Positions 9,857 to 19,694 of a DNA stretch of 64,000 nucleotides are shown piece after piece. The stretch spans positions 1 to 64,000 of the forward strand of contig NZ_QBUY01000031.1 in NCBI RefSeq assembly GCF_003121405.1, given 5' to 3'. Below the pieces are notes generated by a model. The model ran no database searches. It was not told where the DNA came from and saw only the letters and a program-made list of their open reading frames with translations. Origin of the DNA: Paraburkholderia sp. C35 (GTDB lineage: Bacteria > Pseudomonadota > Gammaproteobacteria > Burkholderiales > Burkholderiaceae). The position numbers and the translations under genes were made by a program. Position 1 is the first letter of the stretch. Each line of letters begins with the position of its first letter.

Positions 9857-10867
9857 ATGGACATTGACCAACTGTGCCGTACAGTCAGAACGCCTGCCGA
9901 TCTTCGAAACTTGCCCGGCTACGTTGAGAAGGTCAATCCTGCGCAGGTCGGGCTGCGTCGCGTCATCTGGCCATACGGCTTCCTATCCGAGACGCATTGT
10001 GCCCTTACAAATTGCGGTGCACTGCACAAAGCAGGCGTGATCATAGAGTTGGAGGACGGCACTATCTCCAATATTGGGCATATCTGTGGCGCTGACAAGG
10101 ACAAGTTCTCGTCAAAGTTCACAGCCGAGATGCTCAAATTATCCGAGTCACGACGTAGGGAGGCAATGCTACCGATGCTTCTCGACCGCCCAGCGCTTGA
10201 AGGAACAGAGCGCAAAGTGCGTGCCGCATATCACCAGGCAGAAATCTGGGTTCGGCGCATCGATGCGTTCATTGAATCCTGCCCAGAGGCAGTGCGAGAA
10301 CTAAGGCGTCGGATCAACAGTGGCGCCAGTATGGCCGTGTTCGACGTGGTCGAGCGCACGGAATCCGAAGTCGATGACCTGATTGTGTCAGGGCAGGCTC
10401 GAAACCGCGCTACCGTACGCTACAAAGAAACTCAAAAAGGCGTCATTCGTGGCGCGACTGCACTTTCGCTCACGGAACAACGTATTTCCTCGCTCTGGCG
10501 CCGCGCTGACGCGCTTCTTGCTGCTGATCCGCAAGCCATCGAGATTGCAGGGCTCCAGAAACTATTCAATGAATCGGTCCATTTACCAGAGGACGCGAAG
10601 CGCATTGTTGACGAGTGCGAGGCAGCGCGATTGTTCTTTACGACAGAGAACTTTGCGCTGCTTGCCATGCTACCGATGTCCCAAAATGGGAGGGACGTCC
10701 TGAATGCCCTTACCGTAGGCAAACTCGACAAGTCGAACACCGTACCACTCGCGCACAAAGCACTCGGGAATGTGAGCGAGAATAGGCCGCTTAACAAAAA
10801 GCAGCGTGATTTTCATCGAAAGATGGAAGCGATCACGCGCGCAGCGAAGCGCACAACGAAGCGATAG
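9857..10867 (+). CDS. Hypothetical protein with N-terminal Cys/His-containing region
   Basis: A 336-residue soluble protein of unrecognised family. The N-terminal 90 residues include two cysteines in a CALTNCGALH stretch and a later HICG, which could bind metal; they are followed by DKDKFSSKF. From about residue 110 to the end it is almost wholly helical and charged, ending in a very basic tail (KKQRDFHRKMEAITRAAKRT). A GTG lies two codons upstream (9851); the ATG was preferred, though neither has a good ribosome binding site. The nearest same-strand neighbour is 760 bp downstream, so it is probably monocistronic. No function is proposed. Confidence 0.7.
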   Translation: MDIDQLCRTVRTPADLRNLPGYVEKVNPAQVGLRRVIWPYGFLSETHCALTNCGALHKAGVIIELEDGTISNIGHICGADKDKFSSKFTAEMLKLSESRRREAMLPMLLDRPALEGTERKVRAAYHQAEIWVRRIDAFIESCPEAVRELRRRINSGASMAVFDVVERTESEVDDLIVSGQARNRATVRYKETQKGVIRGATALSLTEQRISSLWRRADALLAADPQAIEIAGLQKLFNESVHLPEDAKRIVDECEAARLFFTTENFALLAMLPMSQNGRDVLNALTVGKLDKSNTVPLAHKALGNVSENRPLNKKQRDFHRKMEAITRAAKRTTKR

Positions 10868-11112
10868 GGGCGACGACGGTGTGGGACGCCCTTCCGTTGA
10901 CATGGGCGAGCGTACCGGTTAAACAGCGACACCGTCGTGCCTCGCATAGACCAGCAGGCAGGACAGCGCGCGTTGCCACCTTACCGTCAATCTTCCAAAC
11001 CGACCGAAGTGGTGCCCGTCGGAGAGAGTGTGGTCATCGGCATGGTGCTCATGCAGTATCCCGCATTGGACTGAGTTGCACGGATTTTCGGGAAATCACC
11101 CTATCAAATCCA

Positions 11113-11550
11113 TCAAGCGCCCGTCGCTACCCCGTTCGTGGCGCCTGAGTTGTCATCAGACAATTGCGCATTTTGGAGATGGCCGATGGGCCATTTGCTG
11201 CCGGATGTGAGCTTCAGCGGAAACTGGGGGGTGACCCGGTTGCTCTCCGCTGCACCCAAATATTTGCGAGGAAAGACCTCGGTTCCTGCTATGGCCTTCC
11301 CAACGACTAGCGGCTTCGAAAATGCGTTGCCGGGCTGCGAAGCGAAAAACGCAACGATTTGCTGATCAACGGCCCACGCAGCGCGCTGCGGAACTTCATT
11401 GTCCGGGTGTTTACGACCTAAATCGCGAATTCTTTTCCCGTGCCGCCCCTCCATGATCAATGAAGTCCCGGTGGACATACCCGCGACGTCATCTCGATGC
11501 TCGGCGAAATGCCGGTGACCCCACGTTGACTTATTGCGGTCAGCCCCCAC
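11113..11550 (-). CDS. Possible small hypothetical ORF
   Basis: A 145-codon frame from a GTG, with plausible composition in its middle (IRDLGRKHPDNEVPQRAAWA, then DQQIVAFFASQPGN) but no recognised domain. An internal ATG at 11478 is an alternative start. Neither has a convincing ribosome binding site, and a competing plus-strand frame overlaps part of it. It may be a gene remnant. The flanking stretches 10868-11112 and 11551-11629 hold nothing recognisable. Confidence 0.28.
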   Translation of the reverse strand: MGADRNKSTWGHRHFAEHRDDVAGMSTGTSLIMEGRHGKRIRDLGRKHPDNEVPQRAAWAVDQQIVAFFASQPGNAFSKPLVVGKAIAGTEVFPRKYLGAAESNRVTPQFPLKLTSGSKWPIGHLQNAQLSDDNSGATNGVATGA

Positions 11551-11629
11551 TCCACGTTTCCTACTCGTCCGATGTCATACCCGACGTTTCTTGCGAGCGA
11601 CGCATGTTCACGCCGCGGAGGCATCGCGT

Positions 11630-12400
11630 ATGATTGCGATCATCGACCTGTTCCGCAGAATATTCCTCGTGCCCCCAATGCCGACTCAGATTGAAAAACT
11701 ACAGGCTTACGCTGGCCATTTGCTCGACGCGTTCATTGGTCTAAAAGAACGATACGCGATGCTCGAACCGATGCTCTTCGATCAAGGCACAATCGAGCAT
11801 AGTGGCACACAAGAACGTGCACGTGGCTTCTTGATCCTTCGACACTCCCTGTTTTTGTCGTGTGCCCAGGACATTGCAAAGCTAACCTTAGACAACGACC
11901 AGCGCACGCCAAGCATCCGAAACATTGTGGCAGGACTCGAAGACGAATCTTTGCGACAAAAGCTCGAAGCCCAGTATTCAATCTGGACCCTCCCGTCAGT
12001 TGAGGAGGAGACCGACCCTGAGATTGTTGCTGCGTTGAGGCACATGGAAAAACAAGAGCGGTTGGAGCGCCGGGATCAGTTCCTCGAACATTACACAGAA
12101 CTGCGATCTGGATGGGCGACGCTTTCAACTAGTGAATCCATGAAAAGCTTCCTTGCCATGCGCGACAAATTGTCGGCCCATACCGAAGTGCGCTGTGTCG
12201 CGGACAAGTACCAGCTTCTCGAAATCTCGGCTTTGGGGATCAAATGGAGACACCTGCGCGAAACAATCGAAAGCATGCAAAGACTCGTTGAGCTTATCGG
12301 TTTTATCGTTCGCAACGCTGGATTTGCATGGGACTCTCTTGATCATCAACTATCTAAGGCAGCCAAAAGCTTTTGGAACAAATCAAGCGAGTTAAATTAG
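11630..12400 (+). CDS. AbiU2-like HEPN-domain protein
   Basis: A 256-residue helical protein resembling the HEPN domain of the AbiU2 family, named after a lactococcal abortive-infection protein. The N-terminal third has RHSLFLSCAQDIAKL, and the C-terminal third carries RDKLSAH, the R-x(4-6)-H motif that forms the RNase active site in HEPN proteins. The ATG at 11630 is preceded by CGGAGG at good spacing; reading further upstream only adds a non-conserved basic tail, and an ATG at 11678 is an alternative. If active it would cleave RNA and act as a toxin or abortive-infection effector. No antitoxin-like gene adjoins it. Function is inferred. Confidence 0.7.
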   Translation: MIAIIDLFRRIFLVPPMPTQIEKLQAYAGHLLDAFIGLKERYAMLEPMLFDQGTIEHSGTQERARGFLILRHSLFLSCAQDIAKLTLDNDQRTPSIRNIVAGLEDESLRQKLEAQYSIWTLPSVEEETDPEIVAALRHMEKQERLERRDQFLEHYTELRSGWATLSTSESMKSFLAMRDKLSAHTEVRCVADKYQLLEISALGIKWRHLRETIESMQRLVELIGFIVRNAGFAWDSLDHQLSKAAKSFWNKSSELN

Positions 12401-12696
12401 ACAAGGCAAGAGAAATATAGTGACCGGTGGCAAGCTTGACGGCACGTTCACTTGAACGACGCAGATTTGGTGCGAGTGAACGTCGATATGTAGCCAACCT
12501 ATACCCGGTACGCTGATCATGGACAACCCGCTGCCATTTTCACCGTCAGGCACTAAGCAACCGGGACAAGGTTGATTCTGGTGGACAGTCTGCGGATCCG
12601 GAATGTCTCCGGAAGCTTCATTCCTTAAACGATCGCACGTTGCTTCTCAGCATGACGGGCACAGACCATTTTGTTTTTTGACCTCATCTCCTAGTC

Positions 12697-12702
12697 TATA
12701 AT
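12697..12702 (+). promoter_or_regulatory. Probable -10 box (TATAAT)
   Basis: A perfect TATAAT lies about 40 bp before the next gene's ATG, downstream of a T-rich stretch at 12671-12680 that could serve as a -35 region at about 17 bp spacing. The preceding 300 bp (12401-12690) hold no gene. Confidence 0.45.
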
Positions 12703-12741
12703 CGAACAATCCAGAATCCAAACCGCATGGAGCCGTATTTT

Positions 12742-14139
12742 ATGAGTCAAGCCCGCGGGCGATATGCGGGATCCCAGCGTAACGGTCAACGCCAAGGTCA
12801 CCACGAAAAAACCTTTCCGCCCCAACGGCAGGGATCATCGTACGTGAAGGTGCCGTCCAAAGACGCCACCCAGACCGCCTCCATTTTCAAGACACGGTCG
12901 TTCCAGTTTTTGGTCGACGCGGTAGGCGCAGAGAACATCGCCATCGCGCTCGAATCGAACATGACGCGCGTGGCCGAATTGATGAAAGGCGAACGCTTCA
13001 CGCCAGAGACCGCCTTTCACATGGAAACTACGCTCGGATTACCGCATGGATTCTTTGACCAGCCTAACCCTGCGCTCGCGGACGAGACCATCGCCCGTCT
13101 GAAGTCACCGCTCGACTTCGTTCAGGTCGATGATGGATTCAACACAGAGCCCGAAGCGCTTAAGCCGATTGCTGCCACGGCCGTCGACCAACCGGTAGTT
13201 ACCGCAGTTAGCGTGTCCGAGGAAGCGCAAATGCCACAGAAAATCGCTGGCGGTTCGCCGCGCGCCGTCAAGAATAGTCAAAACAAAATGTCCAAACAGC
13301 CTAAGCCTCGCGCCCCACTCAAAACTTCGTCTTCGAAAGACAAAACGCCTCCTGGAACGCCCGAACAGCAACCGCTAGCATTGAACGATAGCGGCGAAGT
13401 GGAGCCCATCCGACGAACCAACCTCCACCTCCTCACGAGTCGCAATGGGTCGAAAGTACGACTTGGCGCCGTCATGGAGATGAGTGCGTTTAACATCGCC
13501 GATCGACTCCATGGCAAGAAGCGCATGGACAGTGCCGAAGCAAACCGGTTCACGGAGCGACTAGGCTTGCCCGGTGGCTGGCTGGACAGCCCGCACACCG
13601 AAGCCGACATTCCAGAGTCCGTGTCACGCCTGCTTGCACCGGGTCCGCGCGGGCGCGCGTCCGTCAAGCAGGACGAGCCACTAGTGCCAGCAACAAACGA
13701 CAGAGAGCAAGGGGAAACCGCCAGCGAAACAGTCCGCACGAGGCGCAAGCGTGCGACCACCACTGGCAATTTGGAACAGCCCTCATCTGTCGCAGCCGAT
13801 ATCGCGGAAGAAAAAAGAACTGCAGCCGCCAGCTCCCATGCACACGTCAATAACTTCCCTGACGAACCCGCCAGCCGAGCGTCAGCAGACGGTCACGCCG
13901 CGGCGCCGGTAACGCCACTGGAACACCCTGAGGCGATGCCTGAGTCGTTGACCGCCTTTGCCACACCTCTGCAAAATCCGACTCTGCTGCCCGAGATCTC
14001 CGTGACCAGTCTGGAAACGCTCCGCGGTATCGCGCCTATAGCGGAAGCGCTGATCAAGACGCTGGCCGGCAAGGCACGCACGGGTCGACTGGACGAGCTG
14101 AAAGCATTGGAACTGCTCCAGCAGGCGATATTGCTGTAG
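12742..14139 (+). CDS. Burkholderia-type protein with two copies of an XRE-like DNA-binding domain
   Basis: A 465-residue protein with an internal duplication. Copy one (about residues 50-110) begins with SFQFLVDAVGAENIAIALES and ends LGLPHGFFDQP. Copy two (about 220-295) has LGAVMEMSAFNIADRL and ends LGLPGGWLDSP. Each resembles a short helix-turn-helix unit with a trailing helix. The domains are joined by long Pro/Ala/Lys-rich, probably disordered linkers, and a helical tail ends KALELLQQAILL. The ATG at 12742 follows GGAG at 9 nt; an ATG at 12727 is less likely. A TATAAT lies just upstream. Role is probably transcriptional or nucleoid-associated, by domain only. Confidence 0.68.
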   Translation: MSQARGRYAGSQRNGQRQGHHEKTFPPQRQGSSYVKVPSKDATQTASIFKTRSFQFLVDAVGAENIAIALESNMTRVAELMKGERFTPETAFHMETTLGLPHGFFDQPNPALADETIARLKSPLDFVQVDDGFNTEPEALKPIAATAVDQPVVTAVSVSEEAQMPQKIAGGSPRAVKNSQNKMSKQPKPRAPLKTSSSKDKTPPGTPEQQPLALNDSGEVEPIRRTNLHLLTSRNGSKVRLGAVMEMSAFNIADRLHGKKRMDSAEANRFTERLGLPGGWLDSPHTEADIPESVSRLLAPGPRGRASVKQDEPLVPATNDREQGETASETVRTRRKRATTTGNLEQPSSVAADIAEEKRTAAASSHAHVNNFPDEPASRASADGHAAAPVTPLEHPEAMPESLTAFATPLQNPTLLPEISVTSLETLRGIAPIAEALIKTLAGKARTGRLDELKALELLQQAILL

Positions 14140-14783
14140 TTGCCGCAGGGTATGGCGGCGTCAATAAACCAGCGACGTCGCCACCGGTTGTCATGAACAC
14201 CGGGCTTCCGGAAGACGGGTGCCGACCTTCATACCGGGCTTCATTCCCGGGCCACTGCCCCCGCTTGCACCACCGCTCTCCTCGCCGCCACGCACTATGC
14301 CACTGATCGACACGGACGCTCATGCATGACATCCATCAGACAGCAGTGCGTCGATTTGAAGACATTCGCACCTCGGCCGCGGCGAACGTCAGCATTCACT
14401 GCAGGCGAACGCGTGCTTGCGCACCGTAAAAGTCGTTCGCCACAGCACGCGAGAAATGGCCGTTAGCGGAGTAGTTCAGTTGTTCCTACGGCAAGTTCGT
14501 CCGCTCGCTGAATGGCAGGTTGCGGCTGTTGTCCGTATCCCTCAACCCTGCCTAGAAGGCTCTTCACCCGCTGCGGTCGGTCAATCGCAGCGCGCTATGA
14601 CGTTTGCCCGTTACAATCCTGTTTCTTACGCCTCATTGCGCTGTACTTCGCTGTGAAATCGGCGGTTCCTCCTTTAGCAAGTGGTTATCCCGGCAGCAAA
14701 ATCCGAAGTGAGTTTTCTCCAATTTATTCGACTGACATGCTGTTCCGCGCCATAAGCTGTGCTGGCATCGGATATGGGTGGCG
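14140..14783. other. 644-bp spacer between convergent genes
   Basis: No gene supported. The word ATCAGACAGCAGT at about 14335 recurs at about 17251 in the other long spacer, which suggests both carry remnants of a shared dispersed sequence. No hairpin with a T run was seen. Confidence 0.35.
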
Positions 14784-15452
14784 CTAGCCGTGCTCGGAAC
14801 CGTCTGAATTGCAATCGCAAACATCGTTGTCACCGTTAGTTAGCTTGCTACGAAACCGCTCGAGCTCTTCTGAGAACGCCGGATAACCTTCGCGGTGCGC
14901 CGACATGTCTGGTTCAGCAGGAGAGGCTGGCCTCGTCGCGCGAACGCGGGCCGATTGGATTGCGCCAGCAATACCCATCATACAGTTTACGAACTTTAGA
15001 CGCGGCGGCTCGTGTTTGTCTCGGATTTGGCACTGGAGATTGTGGCATCGAGAGGCGATTGGTTCGATCGAAAAATCGATGGGCGCCGCAGTATGAGCGA
15101 AGTCGTTACGAATACGTTTCAGCGTCAGAAGATCATTGAGCACAGCCTTCGGGATGAGGCCGAGCGCTCTCGCCAAAGCGATGCGACCAGAGAAAGTCGA
15201 CAATGGCCCAGTTGCGTCGAAAAGAAGCTCCGTAGCCTTCTTATCTTCTAGAAAATTCTCTCGGAGTAGAAGACCAAGCTGATCGTCCAGCCACGCAGCA
15301 GCCATCAAGGCACAGGCTCGATCACTTTCCGTTTTCAACGTCGTCGCGAAGGAGAGGAAATCGACTGATAGCTGGAGATGCCGTAGCAACTGGTCTGGAG
15401 GTGGCAGATTTTCGCCATACATCAACTTCAAAATGTCGTCTCTTTCGCTCAT
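14784..15452 (-). CDS. MltR-like (mannitol-repressor family) protein
   Basis: A 222-residue helical protein with the MltR family core: SDRACALMAAAWLDDQLGLL, a central FSGRIALARALGLI and then LKRIRNDFAH. MltR represses mannitol genes in E. coli, but the wider family includes many proteins with no link to mannitol. No sugar-transport genes are present here. The RNDFAH stretch is HEPN-like (R-x-x-x-x-H), so a nucleic-acid role should be kept in mind. The start is uncertain: a TTG lies four codons upstream and neither has a clear ribosome binding site. Third of three minus-strand genes after the DUF4062 gene. Confidence 0.72.
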   Translation of the reverse strand: MSERDDILKLMYGENLPPPDQLLRHLQLSVDFLSFATTLKTESDRACALMAAAWLDDQLGLLLRENFLEDKKATELLFDATGPLSTFSGRIALARALGLIPKAVLNDLLTLKRIRNDFAHTAAPIDFSIEPIASRCHNLQCQIRDKHEPPRLKFVNCMMGIAGAIQSARVRATRPASPAEPDMSAHREGYPAFSEELERFRSKLTNGDNDVCDCNSDGSEHG

Positions 15453-15670
15453 GATTCGTTGCAAGCTCGCTTGTTTTTAACAGTATTCCGAGAAATTTTC
15501 CCAAAGTCCAATGTGAAAGCTATTCGCCGTCCTATGACATCTTGATCGCCGAAGAAAAAAGCTGATCCAAAATGCGGAAAAAATCTTGCCCCTTGCTATT
15601 TTCATCGCTCCGCACAATCTCCGTAGAAAGCTACCGAAAGACCGATGTGTACTGAGGATGAACCGCGACG

Positions 15671-15946
15671 TTACTGTCGGTAGAGGCCGAGAATACGACA
15701 AACAACGTCGGCGATCGAAGGGCTGATAGCGAATACGACCCACTGCATGAACCTCAAAATTTCGGCAGCCACCAATGACTCTTCATGGGCGACGTCAGTC
15801 GACCGACGTCCACCATTGAATTCGCGCATTGCGGCCATCCAGAGAGCAAGGATGAGGCAGGAGAACCCGAGCGCAATAACTGGACGCAATTCGCGTATGC
15901 CGGCGCGCGATGCAGAGTAACGAAAGAATGCTAGATAAATTGGCAA
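15671..15946 (-). CDS. Small membrane protein downstream of the DUF4062 gene
   Basis: A 91-residue frame from a TTG, 14 bp after the DUF4062 gene. Two hydrophobic segments stand out: VIALGFSCLILALWMAA at about 23-40 and FMQWVVFAISPSIADVV at about 65-83. The family is not recognised. Weak start codon and lack of a strong ribosome binding site suggest translational coupling to the upstream gene. Position makes it a possible membrane partner of the DUF4062 protein. Confidence 0.45.
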   Translation of the reverse strand: MPIYLAFFRYSASRAGIRELRPVIALGFSCLILALWMAAMREFNGGRRSTDVAHEESLVAAEILRFMQWVVFAISPSIADVVCRILGLYRQ

Positions 15947-15960
15947 ACAGTGCCGCTCTC

Positions 15961-16923
15961 TTATTCCACCACGATACCGGTCTCGATGGTGATATATTCA
16001 TTCTTCCAAGCAGCTGAACTCATCGGCTTCAGACGCCCCGCCTCATCGAAAAGACCGACCCAGACCTTCAGCAAGGTTTGCTCCTCGCCATCATTCTTCG
16101 GAGATCTCTTGATCCATTCCCTATAGTCAGGAGAGTCCCAATATTCCTCCTCGACCGGATTCAAGCTCCTCGCGCCCGAGAGCCACTGCGTCAGCTCAGA
16201 TAGGTCAGCAAAGAAGATTCGATAGCGGTTTTTGGTGACTCGACGGAGAGCCGCAAAGCAAGGATGATCGGTCAACAGAATGTCTTTGACGGCAACTCCC
16301 GCCTGATCGGCAGCAGACGAGAGATATTTCGCAAGCTCGCCTACAGTGGCAATCGAAGATTTCAACTGGTCGAGGAACTGATACTGTCGTGCGTTGGCCT
16401 GCTCTTTCAGCATCCTCTGGAACAAACCAGCTAGCTGTTCCTTCAGCAGCGCGATGATGTCGTTGGCATTCTCGAATGAAAATAGTGGGTTCCCTGTCGG
16501 AAGTTGATCGACCTCATCGATGAAGTCGAAGACCTTGCGATCACTGACGTGCGTAAGCACCAGATTCTGGACGTCACGATTGTTCTTGTAGAAGGTCCGC
16601 TCAGACAGGACATTCTTTTCGACAAATACATAGACCTGCTTGCCTTGGTCGTAGGCTTCGCGCAACTCATTCTGCGTAACTGAACCAGAGGCAACGGTGG
16701 ACCCGCTCCCATATCGGCCCCCGATGATGCACACCAAGATGTCGCAGTTTTCGACCTCTCGATAGCACGAGCTCTCCAGCTTGTCGCTGCGGCCGTAAGG
16801 AATAGCCCCGACTTCGTGCCGTATAGTTTCGTACCCTAACTCCTTCATCGCCCTAGCGAGGTCGTCCCGGACGACCTTGAGGTCATAAAAGGTGGAACTG
16901 ATGAATATCTGCGGTCGTGCCAT
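15961..16923 (-). CDS. DUF4062 (TIR-like) domain protein
   Basis: A 320-residue protein whose N-terminal 90 residues form the DUF4062 domain: MARPQIFISSTFYDLKVVRD, then YGRSDKLESSCYREVENCDI, and IIGGRYGSGS, a Rossmann-like fold related to TIR. Within bacteria such domains occur in predicted NTP-driven conflict systems, often beside variable C-terminal parts. The rest is helical with no clear motif. The ATG at 16923 follows TGGGA at about 6 nt, and another ATG lies two codons upstream. The gene leads a probable three-gene operon with a membrane protein and an MltR-like protein. Role is unknown. Confidence 0.8.
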   Translation of the reverse strand: MARPQIFISSTFYDLKVVRDDLARAMKELGYETIRHEVGAIPYGRSDKLESSCYREVENCDILVCIIGGRYGSGSTVASGSVTQNELREAYDQGKQVYVFVEKNVLSERTFYKNNRDVQNLVLTHVSDRKVFDFIDEVDQLPTGNPLFSFENANDIIALLKEQLAGLFQRMLKEQANARQYQFLDQLKSSIATVGELAKYLSSAADQAGVAVKDILLTDHPCFAALRRVTKNRYRIFFADLSELTQWLSGARSLNPVEEEYWDSPDYREWIKRSPKNDGEEQTLLKVWVGLFDEAGRLKPMSSAAWKNEYITIETGIVVE

Positions 16924-17447
16924 TCTCATCCCATGCATAATTTTGGACCGTATTCTACAGTCCGTTGCTGATCTGAGGAGATAGATGTTCCTCAGACACC
17001 CGTCGCATGGATTAACCATTGCGGGGGGAAAGGCAATCTTGTCCAGCCGATAGCCGTGGTACGCGAACTCATATGCCCTGCGGCATGCCAGAATGTCTGG
17101 CGATGATCGCCTCAGTCGCTATGGGCAACGACCGCGAATGACCGCCCCAGCCTGAAGCAGTCGTCTGCGGGGGATGCTTTCAAGGACTACCTCTGGCCGC
17201 ACCGGTCCGACATCGAGCAGGTTGTGGCTCCTTCGTAGATCGATCCGCATCAGACAGCAGTCAATCCCAAGCAATTAGCTGACGAGTCCGATAGTTCAGG
17301 CCTTCGAGGCGCGACGCAAGATGATGGAGATCCAACTCATCGCCTTGCGGACAATGTGTCGGCAGGCAGGCATTTTGCGACAAGCCTCGAGCAAGAGCGC
17401 CCAGACCAACCGGTGCTTCAGCGTTCATCGACCGCACTCCTCCGCCT
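16924..17447. other. 524-bp spacer
   Basis: No supported gene. Contains the ATCAGACAGCAGT word near 17251, shared with the spacer at 14.3 kb. Promoter for the DUF4062 gene should lie within the first 100 bp, but no box is convincing. Confidence 0.3.
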
Positions 17448-17906
17448 CTAAACACGCATCTCGCTCCAGATCTCATCAAGACATTGTGATCCGTTGGTAA
17501 CAAAAATCCGCTTCCCGCCGACATCTTGCACCCACAGCCTTACCCATTGCCTGGGAAGGCCTTCAGGCGGCTGAGTTGTGGTCAGATGCTTCTCAAGTTC
17601 GACCGTGTATGGTTCGGCGGATGGGATCGCCAAGAATCCCTGCTCTTGCATGAAGCGCTGCGCGCGCTCGGAACCATCATCTGCAGTGCCACCGATAGAG
17701 ACGAGATAAACGGCGTCAGGGCCGACATTACGGATGATTATTTTGAGCCGAGGTGCGCCAATCCCCCGCAAAACCTGGCAGGATGTTTCAAGCTTCGTCT
17801 GCACACGCCGATTCGCCAACTTCAGAGACACAATGACTGCGCCACAGGTTCCGGCAGCCGATGCGATCTGCGCCCAGTCCACAAGCGTTTGAGGCCAAAA
17901 AGACAT
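17448..17906 (-). CDS. Small N-terminally anchored hypothetical protein
   Basis: A 152-residue protein with one N-terminal membrane segment (WAQIASAAGTCGAVIVSLKLA, about 11-31, written here in part) followed by a beta-rich soluble domain (LKIIIRNVGPDAVYLVSIGG and VRLWVQDVGGKRIFV). The shape, one membrane helix then a small Ig-like or Tudor-like domain, is common in uncharacterised proteins of defence islands. It starts 55 bp after the nuclease-like gene on the same strand, so it is probably the last gene of that operon. No function is proposed. Confidence 0.6.
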   Translation of the reverse strand: MSFWPQTLVDWAQIASAAGTCGAVIVSLKLANRRVQTKLETSCQVLRGIGAPRLKIIIRNVGPDAVYLVSIGGTADDGSERAQRFMQEQGFLAIPSAEPYTVELEKHLTTTQPPEGLPRQWVRLWVQDVGGKRIFVTNGSQCLDEIWSEMRV

Positions 17907-17960
17907 TCGACAATTTCACATGATAGGTTGGGTCTGAAACGAATGCAGCGAAACGTGCCG

Positions 17961-19694
17961 CTACCGATTTCCGTACGCCTCGGCCTTCGGATCTGGCGCA
18001 TCGCCTTGGGCGCGATTACTACCGACAGCCAACAAATACCAGACCCGCGCCGGTACCGGAAACCGATGATGTCTGCAGGCGATAAAGTCCAGTCCGTAAC
18101 GCCCCGCCATTCGAGCAGGCGAAGCTTGCTGCACGTCCCGACTATCAAGCTCGATGAACTGCTTCATGCGAGCGCGGAGTTCCGTCAGATCCTCGGGCAA
18201 TTCCAGCATCTCGGTGCTTCCCGTGGATGAATGGACATCATCGAAATACCACCGCTCCACCGAACACAGATCGGGATGCCACAATTGTGGCTGGACCGTC
18301 GGTGCCATAGCTTTCAATCCCTGACGGAACGCGACATAGTTCTCTTCCATCCCTAGGGTTGCACACCAGGTTGCAAGCGTCCCCGACATCCACGACGCAC
18401 CCATCAAAGACTCCAGCAAAGCCTTATCGGGGTTAACAACAACGTCGACCAGGTCGTCGAGAGAATCTGAGCTAATCGGAAATCCCCGACGTTGCGCGAA
18501 GGCGAATACCAGCCTCCAGCACATTTCGCTTAAGTACCACTTCGCGGACTGATGCCGACCAGTCAGCGTGAGTAACAGCAAGGCTAGCGCAACTTCAATA
18601 GCATTTTCGTCAAGCACTGGCGACGCCGTGGCCGACATGTTCTCCAGCATTCGACTGAGTACATCTGCAATGTCCGTCGCGTGCTTCATACCGACTTCCT
18701 TATCCAGCAGAAAGCAGTATGCAAGACCTATAGTTGCAATGAGCCCGACATGCTCCAGAAGAACAAGTGCATACTCCGCGCTCTCGCCCGAATATCCTGA
18801 CATGCCGTCCCGGACATCCGCATAAGGAGCCATCTTGTTGACGTAGTGGGCGCCTGCCTCGAGGTATGTGATAACAAGGTGATCGTATGCGTTGACCACT
18901 TCCTTCGATTCGCTAGCATCGGATTGCTGTATCCGGTGCCATGCTTTCAGCAGAAACCGCTCTGCGGCAATAACTGCCTGTCTCGTATCGCCAGCGTCCT
19001 GGGCGGCCTTGACAAACATATTTAGCGCAAGATTCAGGCGGGTGAGCACTTTGCCCAACCTCTTCCCGTCCTTGGCAGCATCAAGCCGTACCCCGTTTTC
19101 GCTCAGGCCCAACTGCCGAACCAGCATCCGGTCCAGATCGAGCATGGAATAGTCGCGCTCGCCCGCGAACGCCAGCGCCTTTCTAAGATCGGTACGGTCC
19201 TGCTCCAGAAAGACATGCTCATCGAGCATGTAGCGTTCAATGAGTTCCGCGACCTTATCGCCGCTCCAAAACTCAAATTCGGCTTCTTTCTGATGCTTTT
19301 CGACAAAGCCCGTCCAGTTTGGCTGCGTATCCTGTTTCAGGTCACCCGTCGTAGCAAGAACAATTCGTTTTCTAAGGTTGCTGTGAGCAGGCTCAACCTC
19401 TCGTGGGAGATATACCTCGAGGATCTCATTAAGGCTCGGTCTGACGGCCTGGACGCCAACGTCCCAATCCTGGCGCCCGAGATCGCCTTGTTTGATCGTG
19501 AAAAGGACCAGCTCCTCTACCTTGTCATTTGGGTTAGGTCCCACGACGGGCAAGTCAACACCAAACTGTCTTACCCCAGCCTGAGGACGAACCACAGGTG
19601 TGTAACCCATGGCAACCAGTAGGTCTGGGAGTAACCGGTCGAACTCGTCGCGCTCTCTGAGCGTGCGAAGGAAACTGGAAATGATCAGCTTCAT
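17961..19694 (-). CDS. Mrr-like restriction-endonuclease-fold protein with long helical C-terminus
   Basis: A 577-residue protein. The first 100 residues look like the Mrr/PD-(D/E)XK fold: helix EFDRLLPDLLVAMGY, then FGVDLPVVG with Asp47, then ELVLFTIKQGD with Lys68. In the usual D...(E/Q)xK motif the acidic or amide residue two before the lysine is replaced by Thr66, so the active site is atypical or uses a migrated residue. From about 150 onwards it is a long helical array ending in a short beta-containing tail. Its ATG overlaps the stop of the upstream helical-repeat gene by 4 bp (ATGA), a sign of coupled translation and a shared job. Confidence 0.68.
   Translation of the reverse strand: MKLIISSFLRTLRERDEFDRLLPDLLVAMGYTPVVRPQAGVRQFGVDLPVVGPNPNDKVEELVLFTIKQGDLGRQDWDVGVQAVRPSLNEILEVYLPREVEPAHSNLRKRIVLATTGDLKQDTQPNWTGFVEKHQKEAEFEFWSGDKVAELIERYMLDEHVFLEQDRTDLRKALAFAGERDYSMLDLDRMLVRQLGLSENGVRLDAAKDGKRLGKVLTRLNLALNMFVKAAQDAGDTRQAVIAAERFLLKAWHRIQQSDASESKEVVNAYDHLVITYLEAGAHYVNKMAPYADVRDGMSGYSGESAEYALVLLEHVGLIATIGLAYCFLLDKEVGMKHATDIADVLSRMLENMSATASPVLDENAIEVALALLLLTLTGRHQSAKWYLSEMCWRLVFAFAQRRGFPISSDSLDDLVDVVVNPDKALLESLMGASWMSGTLATWCATLGMEENYVAFRQGLKAMAPTVQPQLWHPDLCSVERWYFDDVHSSTGSTEMLELPEDLTELRARMKQFIELDSRDVQQASPARMAGRYGLDFIACRHHRFPVPARVWYLLAVGSNRAQGDAPDPKAEAYGNR

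Noticed and set aside
14140..17447. ATCAGACAGCAGT word at 14.3 and 17.25 kb as a functional direct repeat
   Set aside because: Only 13 bp match, with different flanks; too short to argue for att sites or transposon ends.
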